Source: JBCCQH01 sp039024435
GTDB taxonomy: Bacteria > Bacteroidota > Bacteroidia > J057 > JADKCL01
DNA: 51,988 nucleotides
Direction: 5' to 3'
Assembly (NCBI GenBank): GCA_039024435.1
Contig: JBCCQH010000049.1
Location: 1 to 51,988, forward strand
Shown here one piece after another: positions 1-8,306 of this stretch. The notes under the pieces are model-generated. The model was not told the origin of the DNA. It did no database searches and saw nothing but the letters and a program-made list of their open reading frames with translations. The position numbers were made by a program, and so were the translations under genes. Each line of letters begins with the position of its first letter. Position 1 is the first letter of the stretch.

Positions 1-30
1 ATCCTGAGCCAGGATCAAACTCTCCATTGT
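1..30 (-). rRNA. rrs: 16S ribosomal RNA, 5' end only (partial)
   Basis: Positions 4-23 are the exact reverse complement of the universal 27F site near the 5' end of bacterial 16S rRNA. The bases before it (ACAATGG, minus strand) fit Bacteroidota 16S genes. Aligning the 27F site to E. coli position 8 puts the mature 5' end near base 30. The gene runs leftward out of the window, so only about 30 nt are present. Confidence 0.95.
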
Positions 31-278
31 ATAATTTGCTTTTCAGCTTTTTTAACCACAGCATAAAACTATGGCCCCACAACGAAGATTCAAGAAACCC
101 GAACTTTCGATGACTTTATCTCTTCAGTTACTCAAAGAACTAACTGTTTCGTTTTTGACCCTCGCGTTTGCGAGGGGATGGCAAAGATCGAAAACTTTTT
201 TAATTCTGCAAAAACTATTTATTCTTTTCGAACCCTTCATTTTTGCCGTCCCAAAGGACGTTGTGTTTTCGCTCAATG
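31..278 (-). promoter_or_regulatory. rRNA operon leader with boxA-like site and hairpin
   Basis: This is the transcribed leader between the rRNA promoter and the 16S 5' end. At 131-141 the minus strand reads AGTTCTTTGAG, close to the boxA antitermination element seen in bacterial rRNA leaders. At 159-176 a 7-bp perfect stem (CCCTCGC / GCGAGGG) with a 4-nt loop could be a leader hairpin. I see no convincing coding frame here; the open frame at 71-358 on the plus strand runs antisense through the leader. Confidence 0.6.
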
Positions 279-284
279 CGGATG

Positions 285-315
285 CAAAGGTAGGGCATTC
301 TTTACGTAAAGCAAG
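285..315 (-). promoter_or_regulatory. rRNA operon promoter
   Basis: On the minus strand TACCTTTG (285-292) is a perfect match to the Bacteroidota -7 element TAnnTTTG. It has TTG at 312-314, 19 nt upstream, as the -33 element. The predicted start is near 278, giving a leader of about 250 nt to the 16S. Position, spacing and orientation all fit the rRNA operon. Confidence 0.75.
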
Positions 316-366
316 TCTGAAGGCGAAAAAAAAATCATTTATTTTTCCACTTCATTAAAAGATATT

Positions 367-1494
367 TCATCCGGTTTGGGCTTTCAACTTGAGGCTCAAT
401 TCTTTGACGGCTTTCTCCGCATCTCGGAATTGCGGGTTGATCCGTACCGCTTGCCGGTAATTTTCCAGGGCACTGACCATATCTCCCTGTACTTCCTGAA
501 TGCTGGCCTTCATAAAAAAAGCCCGATCATTGAAGGCATCCAGCTCAATCACCGTGGAAAAGTCGTTGAGCGCCGGCCCAAACTGGTTCAACAAGAAGAA
601 GCAGTAGCCCCGATTGTAGTACGCTTCCACGTAGTTCGGATCGACTTCAAGGCAGCGGTTGTACTCCGAGATCGCGATCTTGATCAACACTTGAAACTCC
701 ACCAGCTCCTCCTCTTCGGTCAGGATATTGGCCCGGGCCATGAAGAAGTTGCCTTGGTTGAAACGCGCGACCGGTTGGGTGGAGTCCACCAGGATCACCC
801 GCTCATTGAACGCAAATGCCTGGTCAGCATCTTTTTTGACATTCAGATAAATGTCGTGCAAGGCCAGCAGTACCTTCACAAAGGTGGGATCGCGCTGCAA
901 GGCCACCCGGTATATCTCAATTGCCTCATCAAAGCGCTCTTGCGTCTGGGCCAGATACCCCTTCGCAAAATAATAGGTCGGCTGCATGCTGTCGAGGCTG
1001 ATCGCCGTATTGTACCAATTGTCCGCCCCCGTGTAATCCTTGGCCAGATACCGCAATTGCCCCAGCAGGTAGTAGGTCTCCGGATCCTCCGACCCCAAGT
1101 CCACCGCCTTCCGCAACTGCCGCGTGGCCTCCGAATCCTGGCGCTGAGCGTAATAATAAAAGCCCTTCAAATAATAATTCTCCGGGCCCATGATGTGATT
1201 CTCAATCGCCCGGTCAATGTCCGCCATGGCCTGGGGAATATTGCCCGCCTCATACCACAACTTGGATCTCTCCATGTACAACTCCCAATTCGTCTTGCTG
1301 AACCTCAACTGTTCCGTAAGGTTGCGAATCCGGTTTTCCACCGAAGCCGAGTCGCCCAGGCTGTCATTGGTGACCACATCTACGGTCCCATCGGCAGTCT
1401 CACCCCCTGACTTTTCCCCGCATCCCCAAAAGAGAATTGCGAACAAACCCAAGCTGAAGCTGATCATCCGCCATTTGTGCTGCATTGTCTTCAT
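367..1494 (-). CDS. TPR-repeat lipoprotein
   Basis: A 375-residue protein starting MKTMQHKW, with a hydrophobic segment ending in a lipobox (LFWGC, Cys about 25), so it is predicted to be a membrane-anchored lipoprotein. The rest is a run of about seven to eight tetratricopeptide repeats with typical signatures such as EAYYNRGYCFFLLNQ and AFFMKASIQEVQGD. TPR lipoproteins usually act as protein-interaction scaffolds in the envelope; no partner can be named from sequence. It lies 57 bp downstream of tilS on the same strand and may share its transcript. The start is the ATG at 1494, which places the signal peptide at the very N-terminus. The lipoprotein and TPR calls are strong; the role is unknown. 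Confidence 0.85.
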   Translation of the reverse strand: MKTMQHKWRMISFSLGLFAILFWGCGEKSGGETADGTVDVVTNDSLGDSASVENRIRNLTEQLRFSKTNWELYMERSKLWYEAGNIPQAMADIDRAIENHIMGPENYYLKGFYYYAQRQDSEATRQLRKAVDLGSEDPETYYLLGQLRYLAKDYTGADNWYNTAISLDSMQPTYYFAKGYLAQTQERFDEAIEIYRVALQRDPTFVKVLLALHDIYLNVKKDADQAFAFNERVILVDSTQPVARFNQGNFFMARANILTEEEELVEFQVLIKIAISEYNRCLEVDPNYVEAYYNRGYCFFLLNQFGPALNDFSTVIELDAFNDRAFFMKASIQEVQGDMVSALENYRQAVRINPQFRDAEKAVKELSLKLKAQTG

Positions 1495-1551
1495 AACGGG
1501 ACAAAGTTCGCTTATCCGGAGCGACCAATCAAATCTACCGCACGCATTTGG

Positions 1552-2958
1552 TTACTCAGTTTCTTCGGGAGCCCGAATTGCAATGCGCACCACCCGCTCA
1601 GTATCCGGCCGCAACTTGACCCGTTCGGCGATCCGGAAACCGTCCAGCAACACGATGCCTTCGGTGTCTTCCACCACCAAGGCGCGCTGCTTCCCAAAGC
1701 GGTCGTAGCGCTCATCCACAAAGATGTCACTCAATTTCTTGTGCCCTTTCATTCCCAGCGGACGCATCCGGTCCCCTTCCTGCCAGGGCCGCAGGTGCAA
1801 GTCCCCCGCCAAGGTCCGCACGTCCAGCAGGTGGACATTTACCTCCACTTCGATCTTCGCGGTGGTGCTCCAGTTTTCCCGGGAAATGCACACTTCTCGC
1901 TCCCCCACCCGGAACCACTGCCCATCGACCACCGCAAGGCGCACCGTCACCGCATCAAACGAGCCGCCAGCCGCCGGTTCCCGCCGCAAAATCAAATATT
2001 CGCGGTCCCGCAGCAGTTCCCCCGCTTCGCTGACAAAGCGCGCCCCCGTATTTGCCGCCAACAGACGACGGGCTTCGCGCGCATCACTGCTCCGAAATCC
2101 TTGCTGTTCCAGCCACCAGGAAAGAAAGAGCGGTAGGAAATGGCTCGGCCACTGCCGGGCAAATGCCGGCAGGTCCACCCGGCTCTCTCCCCCCAGGTCC
2201 TCTACGATTTGCGCACTCACCGCCAAAAATACTTCTTCGATCAGGCCAAATTGCAGCTCCTGCTCCCGGTAGTGCTCCCGAAAGCGGTCCCGAAAAGATG
2301 GGTTCAAAGCCTCCAGCGCCGGCAGCAATTGATTCCGGACCTGATTGCGCTGATAATTGTTCTTGAAGTTGCTGGAATCTAGGCTGTACGGCACCTCGTG
2401 CGCCGCCGCAAAGGCCAGGATCTCCGCCTTGCGGGCAAACAGCAAAGGCCGCACGTACTGGTCCCGCCGAAGCGGAATGCCCCACAATAAGCGCGACTGC
2501 CGGCCCCGGAAAAATGACATCAGCAGGGTTTCGTCCTGGTCATCCTGGTGGTGAGCGGTGGCAATGCATCCGTACCCGTTTTCGCGACATAGTGCTTCAA
2601 AAAATGCATAGCGCAGCCTCCGGGCCGCCATCTGGGTTGATTCTCCGGGTTGCCGATCCCGCTCCAAGTCAAATCGCACCGCGTGCAAAGCCAATCCGTA
2701 TTGTGCAGCGTATTCCCGCACCAAGGCTTCCTCCGCGTCCGCTTCGGGTCGCAAACCGTAATTGCAGTGGGCCAAGGCCGGGGGCGTAAATTCCATTCGG
2801 ATCAGCGCCGCCAATACCATCGAATCGGGTCCCCCACTGCAGGCCACCAGTACCCGTCCCTCCGCCGGGAGCAGCGATTCCGCAGTGACGAAGTTGCGCC
2901 AGCGTTGCAGGAAATTTGGCATTGTTATTGTAGTTTTTGTCGGAGAATCCTCCGCCAT
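1552..2958 (-). CDS. tilS: tRNA(Ile)-lysidine synthase TilS
   Basis: TilS uses ATP and lysine to convert the wobble C34 of the tRNA-Ile CAU anticodon to lysidine, so that it reads AUA. The N-terminal PP-loop ATPase motif SGGPDS lies at residues 41-46, followed by family motifs (LAHCNYGLRPEADAEE, ATAHHQDDQDETLL). The C-terminal half (about 350-468) fits the TilS substrate-binding and C-terminal domains. At 468 residues it is of usual length. The ATG at 2958 is used; a second in-frame ATG at 2922 (MPNFLQRW) would remove 12 weakly conserved residues and is a real alternative. It is divergent from the OstA-like gene, and a TAGCTTTA box at 2974-2981 would give a very short leader. Confidence 0.95.
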   Translation of the reverse strand: MAEDSPTKTTITMPNFLQRWRNFVTAESLLPAEGRVLVACSGGPDSMVLAALIRMEFTPPALAHCNYGLRPEADAEEALVREYAAQYGLALHAVRFDLERDRQPGESTQMAARRLRYAFFEALCRENGYGCIATAHHQDDQDETLLMSFFRGRQSRLLWGIPLRRDQYVRPLLFARKAEILAFAAAHEVPYSLDSSNFKNNYQRNQVRNQLLPALEALNPSFRDRFREHYREQELQFGLIEEVFLAVSAQIVEDLGGESRVDLPAFARQWPSHFLPLFLSWWLEQQGFRSSDAREARRLLAANTGARFVSEAGELLRDREYLILRREPAAGGSFDAVTVRLAVVDGQWFRVGEREVCISRENWSTTAKIEVEVNVHLLDVRTLAGDLHLRPWQEGDRMRPLGMKGHKKLSDIFVDERYDRFGKQRALVVEDTEGIVLLDGFRIAERVKLRPDTERVVRIAIRAPEETE

Positions 2959-2973
2959 TGTCTGATTGAATCA

Positions 2974-2981
2974 TAAAGCTA
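2974..2981 (-). promoter_or_regulatory. candidate -7 element for tilS
   Basis: The minus strand reads TAGCTTTA, 7 of 8 positions of TAnnTTTG. Initiation about 6-8 nt downstream would leave a leader of roughly 9 nt before the ATG at 2958. No good -33 TTG is visible at 19-20 nt, so this is tentative. Confidence 0.35.
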
Positions 2982-2991
2982 CGTATTTAGG

Positions 2992-3021
2992 GGCGGTTTA
3001 AAATTGATTTGTGAAATTTGC
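2992..3021 (+). repeat. solo copy of a dispersed 30-nt repeat (also at 43659-43688)
   Basis: The 30 nt beginning GGCGGTTTAAAATTG and ending TGTGAAATTTGC match 29 of 30 bases with the reverse complement of 43659-43688, where the same sequence forms one end of a MITE-like element. Here it stands alone between the divergent starts of tilS and the OstA-like gene. It may be a relic end or a protein-binding site. Confidence 0.65.
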
Positions 3022-3117
3022 ACCGCCGTTCGCAATTGAAACAATATTTGTCTGGGCTGGGGAGTTTGTTGGACGAGTCAAAGCTTTTCCTCAACTTTAC
3101 GCTTGGATAGCAGCAAT

Positions 3118-6100
3118 ATGTCCGTACAAAAATTTACGCATTGGGGCCGATATCTTGTGTTGGTGGGAGTGTTTTTCCTGCTGAGCGTGACCGCGTTTGC
3201 CCAGACGGACAGCACGGCGCAGGATACGCTGGTCCCAGATACGGCCCCCACGGCTGCGCCAGTAGCCCCACCGTCCCGACCGGTACCGCCCATTGTGCAG
3301 GAATCCGACGAAGCAGAGGACAATGAAGAAGAGGACGGGGGCACTACCTTTAATGTCACTGGCTCCGCTCCTTCCAGCGCCGATCCGCCCGGTAAAGACC
3401 CGAATAACCGCCTGGAAATCATCAAAACCGACGTTTTTGAGTTTGGGACATTTGGGGAAGACAGCATCAAAATCCGAAAATTGATCGGCAATGTGCACCT
3501 CCGGCAGGACACGACCGACATGCTCTGCGATAGTGCGTACCAATACGTCGACAGCAATTATGTCATCGCCTGGTCCAATGTACGCATCCTCATGGGCGGC
3601 GGGCGGCGCACCATCGACGCCGATAAGCTCACCTACGACGGGCAGTTAAAAATTCTCGATTTGTACAACAATATCGTCATGCAGGACAGCAACATTACCC
3701 TGTATACCGACCGCATGACCTACTACCGCAACGAGGATTTCGGCAAATATTTTGGCGGGGGCCGCATTGTCAGTGAAGAAAATGTCCTCACCAGTGAGCT
3801 GGGCTATTATTACCCCCAGGAAGACCTCGCCCGGTTCCGCGATTCGGTGGTGCTCGACAATCCGGATTACCACCTCACCACCGATACCCTGGGCTACAAC
3901 ACCGAAACGAAAGTCGCCTTCTTCCTGGCCCCAACCTACGTCGTAAATGACTCCATGAACACCATGTACACGGAGGATGGCTTCTACGACACGGAAAATG
4001 ACTTTGCCTTCCTCAACAAAAACGCCAATGTCGGCGATACCAGCTACACGCTCTACGCAGACACGATTTCCTTTGATCAGCGGATGGACATCGGCAAGGC
4101 CAAGGGGCACATTCGGGTAGTCGAGAAAGACTCGGGCTTGACGGTCTTTGGGAAATACGGGGAATTTTACTCCAAAACCGAGCAGACCTTCATCACGGAC
4201 AGTGCCTTTGCGGTGCAGGTATTGGAGGGCGATACGCTGTTCCTGTTTGCCGACACCCTGGCTTCCTACCAGGACACAATTGAAGACAAAAAATACTTTC
4301 AGGCCTACCGCAATGCCTCGGTATTCATGCGCGACGTGCAAGCGCTGTGCGATTCGCTGTCTTACTGGTACGACGATTCGCTGCTGTATTTCTACTACGA
4401 TCCGGTCTTGTGGTCAGAGGAAAGCCAACTGACGGGCGACACGATTATGATTGGGATGCGCGAAGGGGACATCGATACCATGTCGATTCCGTTGAACGCA
4501 TTCATTGCCAGCGAAGAGGATACAGTGGGCTACAACCAGATCAAGGGCAAACGCATGCAGGCGAAGTTTATCAACGGCGATCTGGATATGATGTGGATGC
4601 AGGGCAACAGCGAAAGCATTTATTACTCCAAAAACGAGGAGAAAGGGCAGTACATCGGCATGAACAAGGCCACCTGCACTGATATGCGCATCCGCTTTCA
4701 GGACAACAAGCCAGCGATCATCCGTTTTGAGCAGAATCCCGAAGGCACTTTTTTCCCGATGCACATGGTGCTCTTCAAGACCAATGCCCTGGATGGGTTC
4801 AACTGGCGGGGCCCGGAGCGGCCGGATTATCCGGAATGGACCTATCCGGTCATCTGGCCGGAGGCGGTTGGGGTGGATTCGCTTTCCCTGATCATGGGAT
4901 CGGTGAAATCGGACCTCGATTCGGTAGACATCTTACTCAATGGCCTGTTCCGCAAGCAGATTTCCGAAGCGGATCTGGAATTGCTCGACCGGGACGACGA
5001 GGAAATGGAGACCGACAGCACGGATATTTTCCCGGCGGATACTACCCAGACGGATTCTACGGTTACGGCCAGTACCGATCCCGAGATCGCGCCTTCCGAA
5101 AACGATTCTCTGCCTGACTTGGGGGGAGACAGTCTGGCTCAGGACAGTGCAGTCGTTGCGGTGGACAGCAGTGGCAAGGGGGCTTTGAAGGTGGATCGCA
5201 GCGGCAAACCGGATAAGATCAAGCAAAAAAAGCGCTCGCTCAAGGAATGGTGGAAGGACTTTGTGACCGGTCCTACTGTGGAAGAAAAGCGGCAGAAAAT
5301 GGCGCAGCGGGTGCAACGAAAATCGGAGCGTTACTTGCGTAAAATGCAACGGAAGCGAGAGCGGCGGGGCTTGGACTTGCCGGTTGAGCCGCCGAAATCG
5401 GATAGCCTGGCGGAAGAAGGGATTGCGGAGAATGAAAACCGAACCGCACCCCCGACACCCAAGGAAAGCGAGGTGATCAAATCGGCGCCGGACACGACGG
5501 CCCTCGCTCAGCTCGACGTGAAGGAGGAAGAGGAATTTGCGGCGGTGGCGCGGGAAAAGGCGGAGCGGGAAGCGCGGGAGAAAGCGGCGCAGGAGCAAGC
5601 GGCCCGAGAAGCAAAGGATAAGGCGGAGGAGGAAGCTCGGGAGAAAGCGGCGCGGGAACAAGCAGCCCGAGAAGCAAAAGAAAAGGCGGAGCGGGAAGTG
5701 AATGCGCTGGCCGATCAATTGGCTCGGGAAAAGGCGGCCCGAGAAGCAAAGGAAAAGGCGGAGCGGGAAGCGAATGCGCTGGCCGATCAATTGGCGCGGG
5801 AAAAGGCGGAGGAGGAAGCTCGGGAGAAAGCGGCGCGGGAAAAGGCGGCCCGAGAAGCAAAGGAAAAGGCGGAGCGGGAAGCGAATGCGCTGGCCAATCA
5901 ATTGGCGCAGGAAAAGGCGGAGCGGGAAGCGCAGGAGAAAGCGGCACTGGACGAGAAAGAAAAGGCTGCCCAAGCCCGGGCCGCGCAGATTGCCCGGGAG
6001 AAAGCCGACCGCGAGGCCCGCGAAAAAGCCGAACGGGAAGCCAAAGCGCAAGCGACCCGTGAACGCGCCGCGCGGATTGCCCAGGAGAAAGCCGAACAAG

Positions 6101-6627
6101 CCGCCCGCGAAAAAGCCGAGCAAATCGCCAAAGAGCAAGCGGTTCGCGAACGCGCCGCGCAAGCAGAACGCGAAAAGGCCGAGCAAGAAGCCCGCGAAAA
6201 AGCCCAGCAAGCTGCCCAGGAGAAGGCCGCCCAAGAACGTGCTGTGCAAATCGAGCGCGAGAAAGCCGAACAAGCCGCCCAAGAAAAAGCCGCCCAGGAA
6301 CGCGCGAGAGAAGCCCAAAACGCGCAACTCGAAGGGGTACAAATGGTCACCCGCCAGCAATCCGAACAAGAGCAAAAAGACCGAATCGAACGGGAACGCC
6401 TGTTGCAGATCGAAAAAGAGCGGCTCAAGCGCGAAGAAGCGGCCCGCCAGCAACGTGAACTGGCGGAACAGCTCGCATCCGAATCGGAGGTTGCCCCCTC
6501 AGATGCGGCTGCCCGCCGGGCATTGCGCAAGCGGAAGCGCCGCATCCGCCGGGAAATGAAGCGCCGCCGACGCGGCCAGCGCTTTGATCAAAAGCTGCCC
6601 CCACGCAAGGGTGAGTTCTGGGAGTAA
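3118..6627 (+). CDS. OstA/LptA-like envelope protein with long TolA-like helical tail
   Basis: A 1169-residue exported protein. I chose the ATG at 3118, which gives a clean signal peptide (MSVQKFTHWGRY... ending TAFAQ); an in-frame TTG at 3103 adds five residues. After an acidic, Pro-rich linker (about 30-95), residues from about 99 form repeated beta-strand units (LEIIKTDVFEFG, RKLIGNVHLRQDTTDMLCD, DADKLTYDGQ) typical of the OstA-like/LptA fold that carries LPS across the periplasm. From about 807 to 1118 the chain is almost entirely Ala/Glu/Lys/Arg/Gln in EKAxREAxEKA-type repeats, resembling TolA domain II, and the C-terminal 40 residues are very basic. Many Bacteroidota OstA-like proteins have the N-terminal part; the long helical tail is unusual. 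A role in LPS transport is inferred. Confidence 0.8.
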   Translation: MSVQKFTHWGRYLVLVGVFFLLSVTAFAQTDSTAQDTLVPDTAPTAAPVAPPSRPVPPIVQESDEAEDNEEEDGGTTFNVTGSAPSSADPPGKDPNNRLEIIKTDVFEFGTFGEDSIKIRKLIGNVHLRQDTTDMLCDSAYQYVDSNYVIAWSNVRILMGGGRRTIDADKLTYDGQLKILDLYNNIVMQDSNITLYTDRMTYYRNEDFGKYFGGGRIVSEENVLTSELGYYYPQEDLARFRDSVVLDNPDYHLTTDTLGYNTETKVAFFLAPTYVVNDSMNTMYTEDGFYDTENDFAFLNKNANVGDTSYTLYADTISFDQRMDIGKAKGHIRVVEKDSGLTVFGKYGEFYSKTEQTFITDSAFAVQVLEGDTLFLFADTLASYQDTIEDKKYFQAYRNASVFMRDVQALCDSLSYWYDDSLLYFYYDPVLWSEESQLTGDTIMIGMREGDIDTMSIPLNAFIASEEDTVGYNQIKGKRMQAKFINGDLDMMWMQGNSESIYYSKNEEKGQYIGMNKATCTDMRIRFQDNKPAIIRFEQNPEGTFFPMHMVLFKTNALDGFNWRGPERPDYPEWTYPVIWPEAVGVDSLSLIMGSVKSDLDSVDILLNGLFRKQISEADLELLDRDDEEMETDSTDIFPADTTQTDSTVTASTDPEIAPSENDSLPDLGGDSLAQDSAVVAVDSSGKGALKVDRSGKPDKIKQKKRSLKEWWKDFVTGPTVEEKRQKMAQRVQRKSERYLRKMQRKRERRGLDLPVEPPKSDSLAEEGIAENENRTAPPTPKESEVIKSAPDTTALAQLDVKEEEEFAAVAREKAEREAREKAAQEQAAREAKDKAEEEAREKAAREQAAREAKEKAEREVNALADQLAREKAAREAKEKAEREANALADQLAREKAEEEAREKAAREKAAREAKEKAEREANALANQLAQEKAEREAQEKAALDEKEKAAQARAAQIAREKADREAREKAEREAKAQATRERAARIAQEKAEQAAREKAEQIAKEQAVRERAAQAEREKAEQEAREKAQQAAQEKAAQERAVQIEREKAEQAAQEKAAQERAREAQNAQLEGVQMVTRQQSEQEQKDRIERERLLQIEKERLKREEAARQQRELAEQLASESEVAPSDAAARRALRKRKRRIRREMKRRRRGQRFDQKLPPRKGEFWE
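5545..6330 (+). repeat. coding tandem repeats in the helical tail of the OstA-like gene
   Basis: Near-identical DNA units encode EREANALADQLAREKA-type segments. The block AATGCGCTGGCC recurs at 5701, 5773 and 5884, that is at 72 bp (24 codons) and 111 bp spacing. Further downstream the units are more diverged (EKAEQAAREKAEQIA). Strong DNA identity among the first units suggests recent duplication by slippage or unequal exchange, always in multiples of three. Confidence 0.8.
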
Positions 6628-6682
6628 ACAATTTTCAATTGTCCCCGTGCGAATTTTATTTCCCTAGCAATCAGAAAGCTTA

Positions 6683-6714
6683 CCCCACACGTGATCCCGA
6701 CCGAATGCGTGGGG
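6683..6714 (+). terminator. hairpin downstream of the OstA-like gene
   Basis: CCCCAC(AC)G pairs with CGTGGGG across an 18-nt loop, followed by AATTGGATTTTTGG. It sits 55 bp after the OstA-like stop and before the convergent lgt gene, where a terminator is expected. The stem is bulged and the T tract is broken, so strength is uncertain. A weaker hairpin (ACAATT/AATTGT) lies directly after the stop at about 6628-6642. Confidence 0.45.
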
Positions 6715-6769
6715 AATTGGATTTTTGGATCACTTTTCTTTCATCAATGGTTACGCGTTCCAAACGCGC

Positions 6770-6796
6770 CAATTGGAAATCGAGCAATTGGAAATT
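6770..6796. repeat. paired CAATTGGAAAT repeat after the lgt stop
   Basis: Two direct copies of CAATTGGAAAT (6770-6780 and 6785-6795) lie one base outside the lgt stop codon. The same doublet with a longer spacer occurs at 12826-12860, also directly outside the stop codon of a minus-strand gene. Confidence 0.55.
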
Positions 6797-6797
6797 C

Positions 6798-8015
6798 TTA
6801 CGCATCGGCTGGCTCAATGAGCTGGGCTTGCTTCGTCCTCGTCGACCAGGCAAACAAGACAATTCCACTCAGCATCAGTACCGTGGCGATAATTTCCGCC
6901 TGGGTAAGGTTCATGCCGAGAATCGAGTGGACCTCATTGACCCGGATGGATTCGACGAGGAAGCGCTCCAATCCGTTGAAGAAAAGGTAAATCCCCGCAA
7001 TTTGCCCGGCGAATTTCAAGCGTTTGCGCAGCCCCCACAACAAGCCGAAAATAAGGGTTCCCATCATCGTCTCGTAAAACGGCGTGGGATACACCGGCGT
7101 AGCGAGTTTCGTACAGTATTCGCCCGTACACCCAGCAATCTGTACCGCCTCGTTGCAGACACCTTGAGCACAATCCAACTTGAAACCCGCCAGGGGATAC
7201 GCGACATTGTGGGGATAGTCAAAGGACCAGGTCCAGGCCGGCAGGAAACTGAGCCATTCTGGTTGCGGATCGGGATTCATGATGCCCCAATCGCCGTCCC
7301 CCGACATTTGGCAGCCGATCCGGCCCACGGCGTAGGCGATGATCAAACAAGGGGCAAATGCATCCATGCTATTCAGCAAACCAAATTTTTTGCGCTGCAA
7401 AAACCAGATGATCAAGCCTCCCGCACAAATCAGTCCACCGTAAAAAGAAAGCCCATTGAAACTCAGGAGGTCGGCAATGGGATCGCGCCAGAAATTGGAG
7501 CCCGGATCCAACATCGCAAACAGCTTGGAACCGAGGATGCCCGCGACGAACGCCATGGTGACAATCGTCCCGATGTAATGCGCCGGCCCGGCCAGCACTT
7601 CTTCGAACTTATCCTCCTCGTCTTTGTGCTTGAGGTAATCGCGGTATTTGAGTCCCCCACCGATGCCCACTCCCAGCAATCCGGTCAGCCAAAAGCCTTT
7701 GAGGGAAAGGAGCACCCCTTCGGTATCGTTGTTGAATTCCGCCGCATCGACGAAGTAGTAACCGATTTTGTAAAGAACTACCCCCCAGAGCAGGGCTTGA
7801 ATGACCACATCGCGGATCGGGGTAGGCCCTTGCAACTTGACCTTGACCTTGTGGCGCCGGAAATGTCCGAGTTTCTCCCGGCGCACGAGTTCGGACTTGA
7901 GGACCAGGTAGGCCACGATAAAAGCTGCCGCCAGGAAGAAGCCAAAGGTCTTTGCCGGCAGGATGATGTCGGTGCCAAAGAGGTCATTGATGAGGTCGGA
8001 AATGCGTGGGTACAT
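6798..8015 (-). CDS. lgt: Prolipoprotein diacylglyceryl transferase Lgt
   Basis: Lgt moves diacylglycerol from phosphatidylglycerol to the lipobox cysteine of pre-lipoproteins at the inner membrane. Several membrane segments are visible, and the family signature appears as GRIGCQMSGDGDWG (residues 231-244), with the later segment TPFYETMMGTLIFG also typical. At 405 residues it is longer than the E. coli enzyme (291); the extra length is mainly a basic loop and added helices between about 40 and 150, as in other Bacteroidota. The ATG at 8015 starts the first amphipathic segment. It would serve the lipoproteins encoded in this window (367 and 32169). A TAACTTTG box lies at 8054-8061. Confidence 0.95.
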   Translation of the reverse strand: MYPRISDLINDLFGTDIILPAKTFGFFLAAAFIVAYLVLKSELVRREKLGHFRRHKVKVKLQGPTPIRDVVIQALLWGVVLYKIGYYFVDAAEFNNDTEGVLLSLKGFWLTGLLGVGIGGGLKYRDYLKHKDEEDKFEEVLAGPAHYIGTIVTMAFVAGILGSKLFAMLDPGSNFWRDPIADLLSFNGLSFYGGLICAGGLIIWFLQRKKFGLLNSMDAFAPCLIIAYAVGRIGCQMSGDGDWGIMNPDPQPEWLSFLPAWTWSFDYPHNVAYPLAGFKLDCAQGVCNEAVQIAGCTGEYCTKLATPVYPTPFYETMMGTLIFGLLWGLRKRLKFAGQIAGIYLFFNGLERFLVESIRVNEVHSILGMNLTQAEIIATVLMLSGIVLFAWSTRTKQAQLIEPADA

Positions 8016-8053
8016 GGTAAACAGATCGGGTTGCCGGAGTCATAAATCCGCGG

Positions 8054-8061
8054 CAAAGTTA
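8054..8061 (-). promoter_or_regulatory. candidate -7 element for lgt
   Basis: The minus strand reads TAACTTTG, a perfect TAnnTTTG. The predicted start near 8047 leaves a leader of about 32 nt. No TTG is found at the expected -33 distance. Confidence 0.4.
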
Positions 8062-8243
8062 AGGATTTTGTGGAGTTGGGGTTCGGGCGGTGCCGAATTG
8101 CCCTAGATTGAACCGGTAGCCATTAACGGCAAATCCCCCCTCCTCGATTGGGTAAACGATCAACCGTTACCAAGATTGGGACGGAGAGCATAATTTTCCG
8201 GGAAAGACCACTTCACGCCCAGTTTTTCCCAATCCAAAATTGT

Positions 8244-8275
8244 TTTGCGCACGCCAACATTTTGTAATAATTTTA
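8244..8275 (+). promoter_or_regulatory. sucD promoter
   Basis: TTTG (8244-8247) is followed after 20 nt by TAATTTTA (8268-8275), 7 of 8 positions of the Bacteroidota -7 element. The expected start near 8282 gives a leader of about 25 nt before the sucD ATG at 8307. Confidence 0.55.
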
Positions 8276-8306
8276 TCCCGTTCTCACAAAACCACATCCA
8301 CAGAAA

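Noticed and set aside
71..358. Plus-strand open frame of 95 codons at the left edge
   Set aside because: It lies antisense within the rRNA leader and promoter, with no family features.
376..1410. Long plus-strand frame antisense to the TPR lipoprotein
   Set aside because: A shadow frame of a clearly coding gene in high-GC DNA; no motif, no signal, no promoter.
4933..6453. 506-codon minus-strand frame opposite the OstA-like gene
   Set aside because: Its Leu/Phe/Arg-rich repeats are the mirror of the Glu/Lys/Ala repeats on the plus strand; no independent domain.
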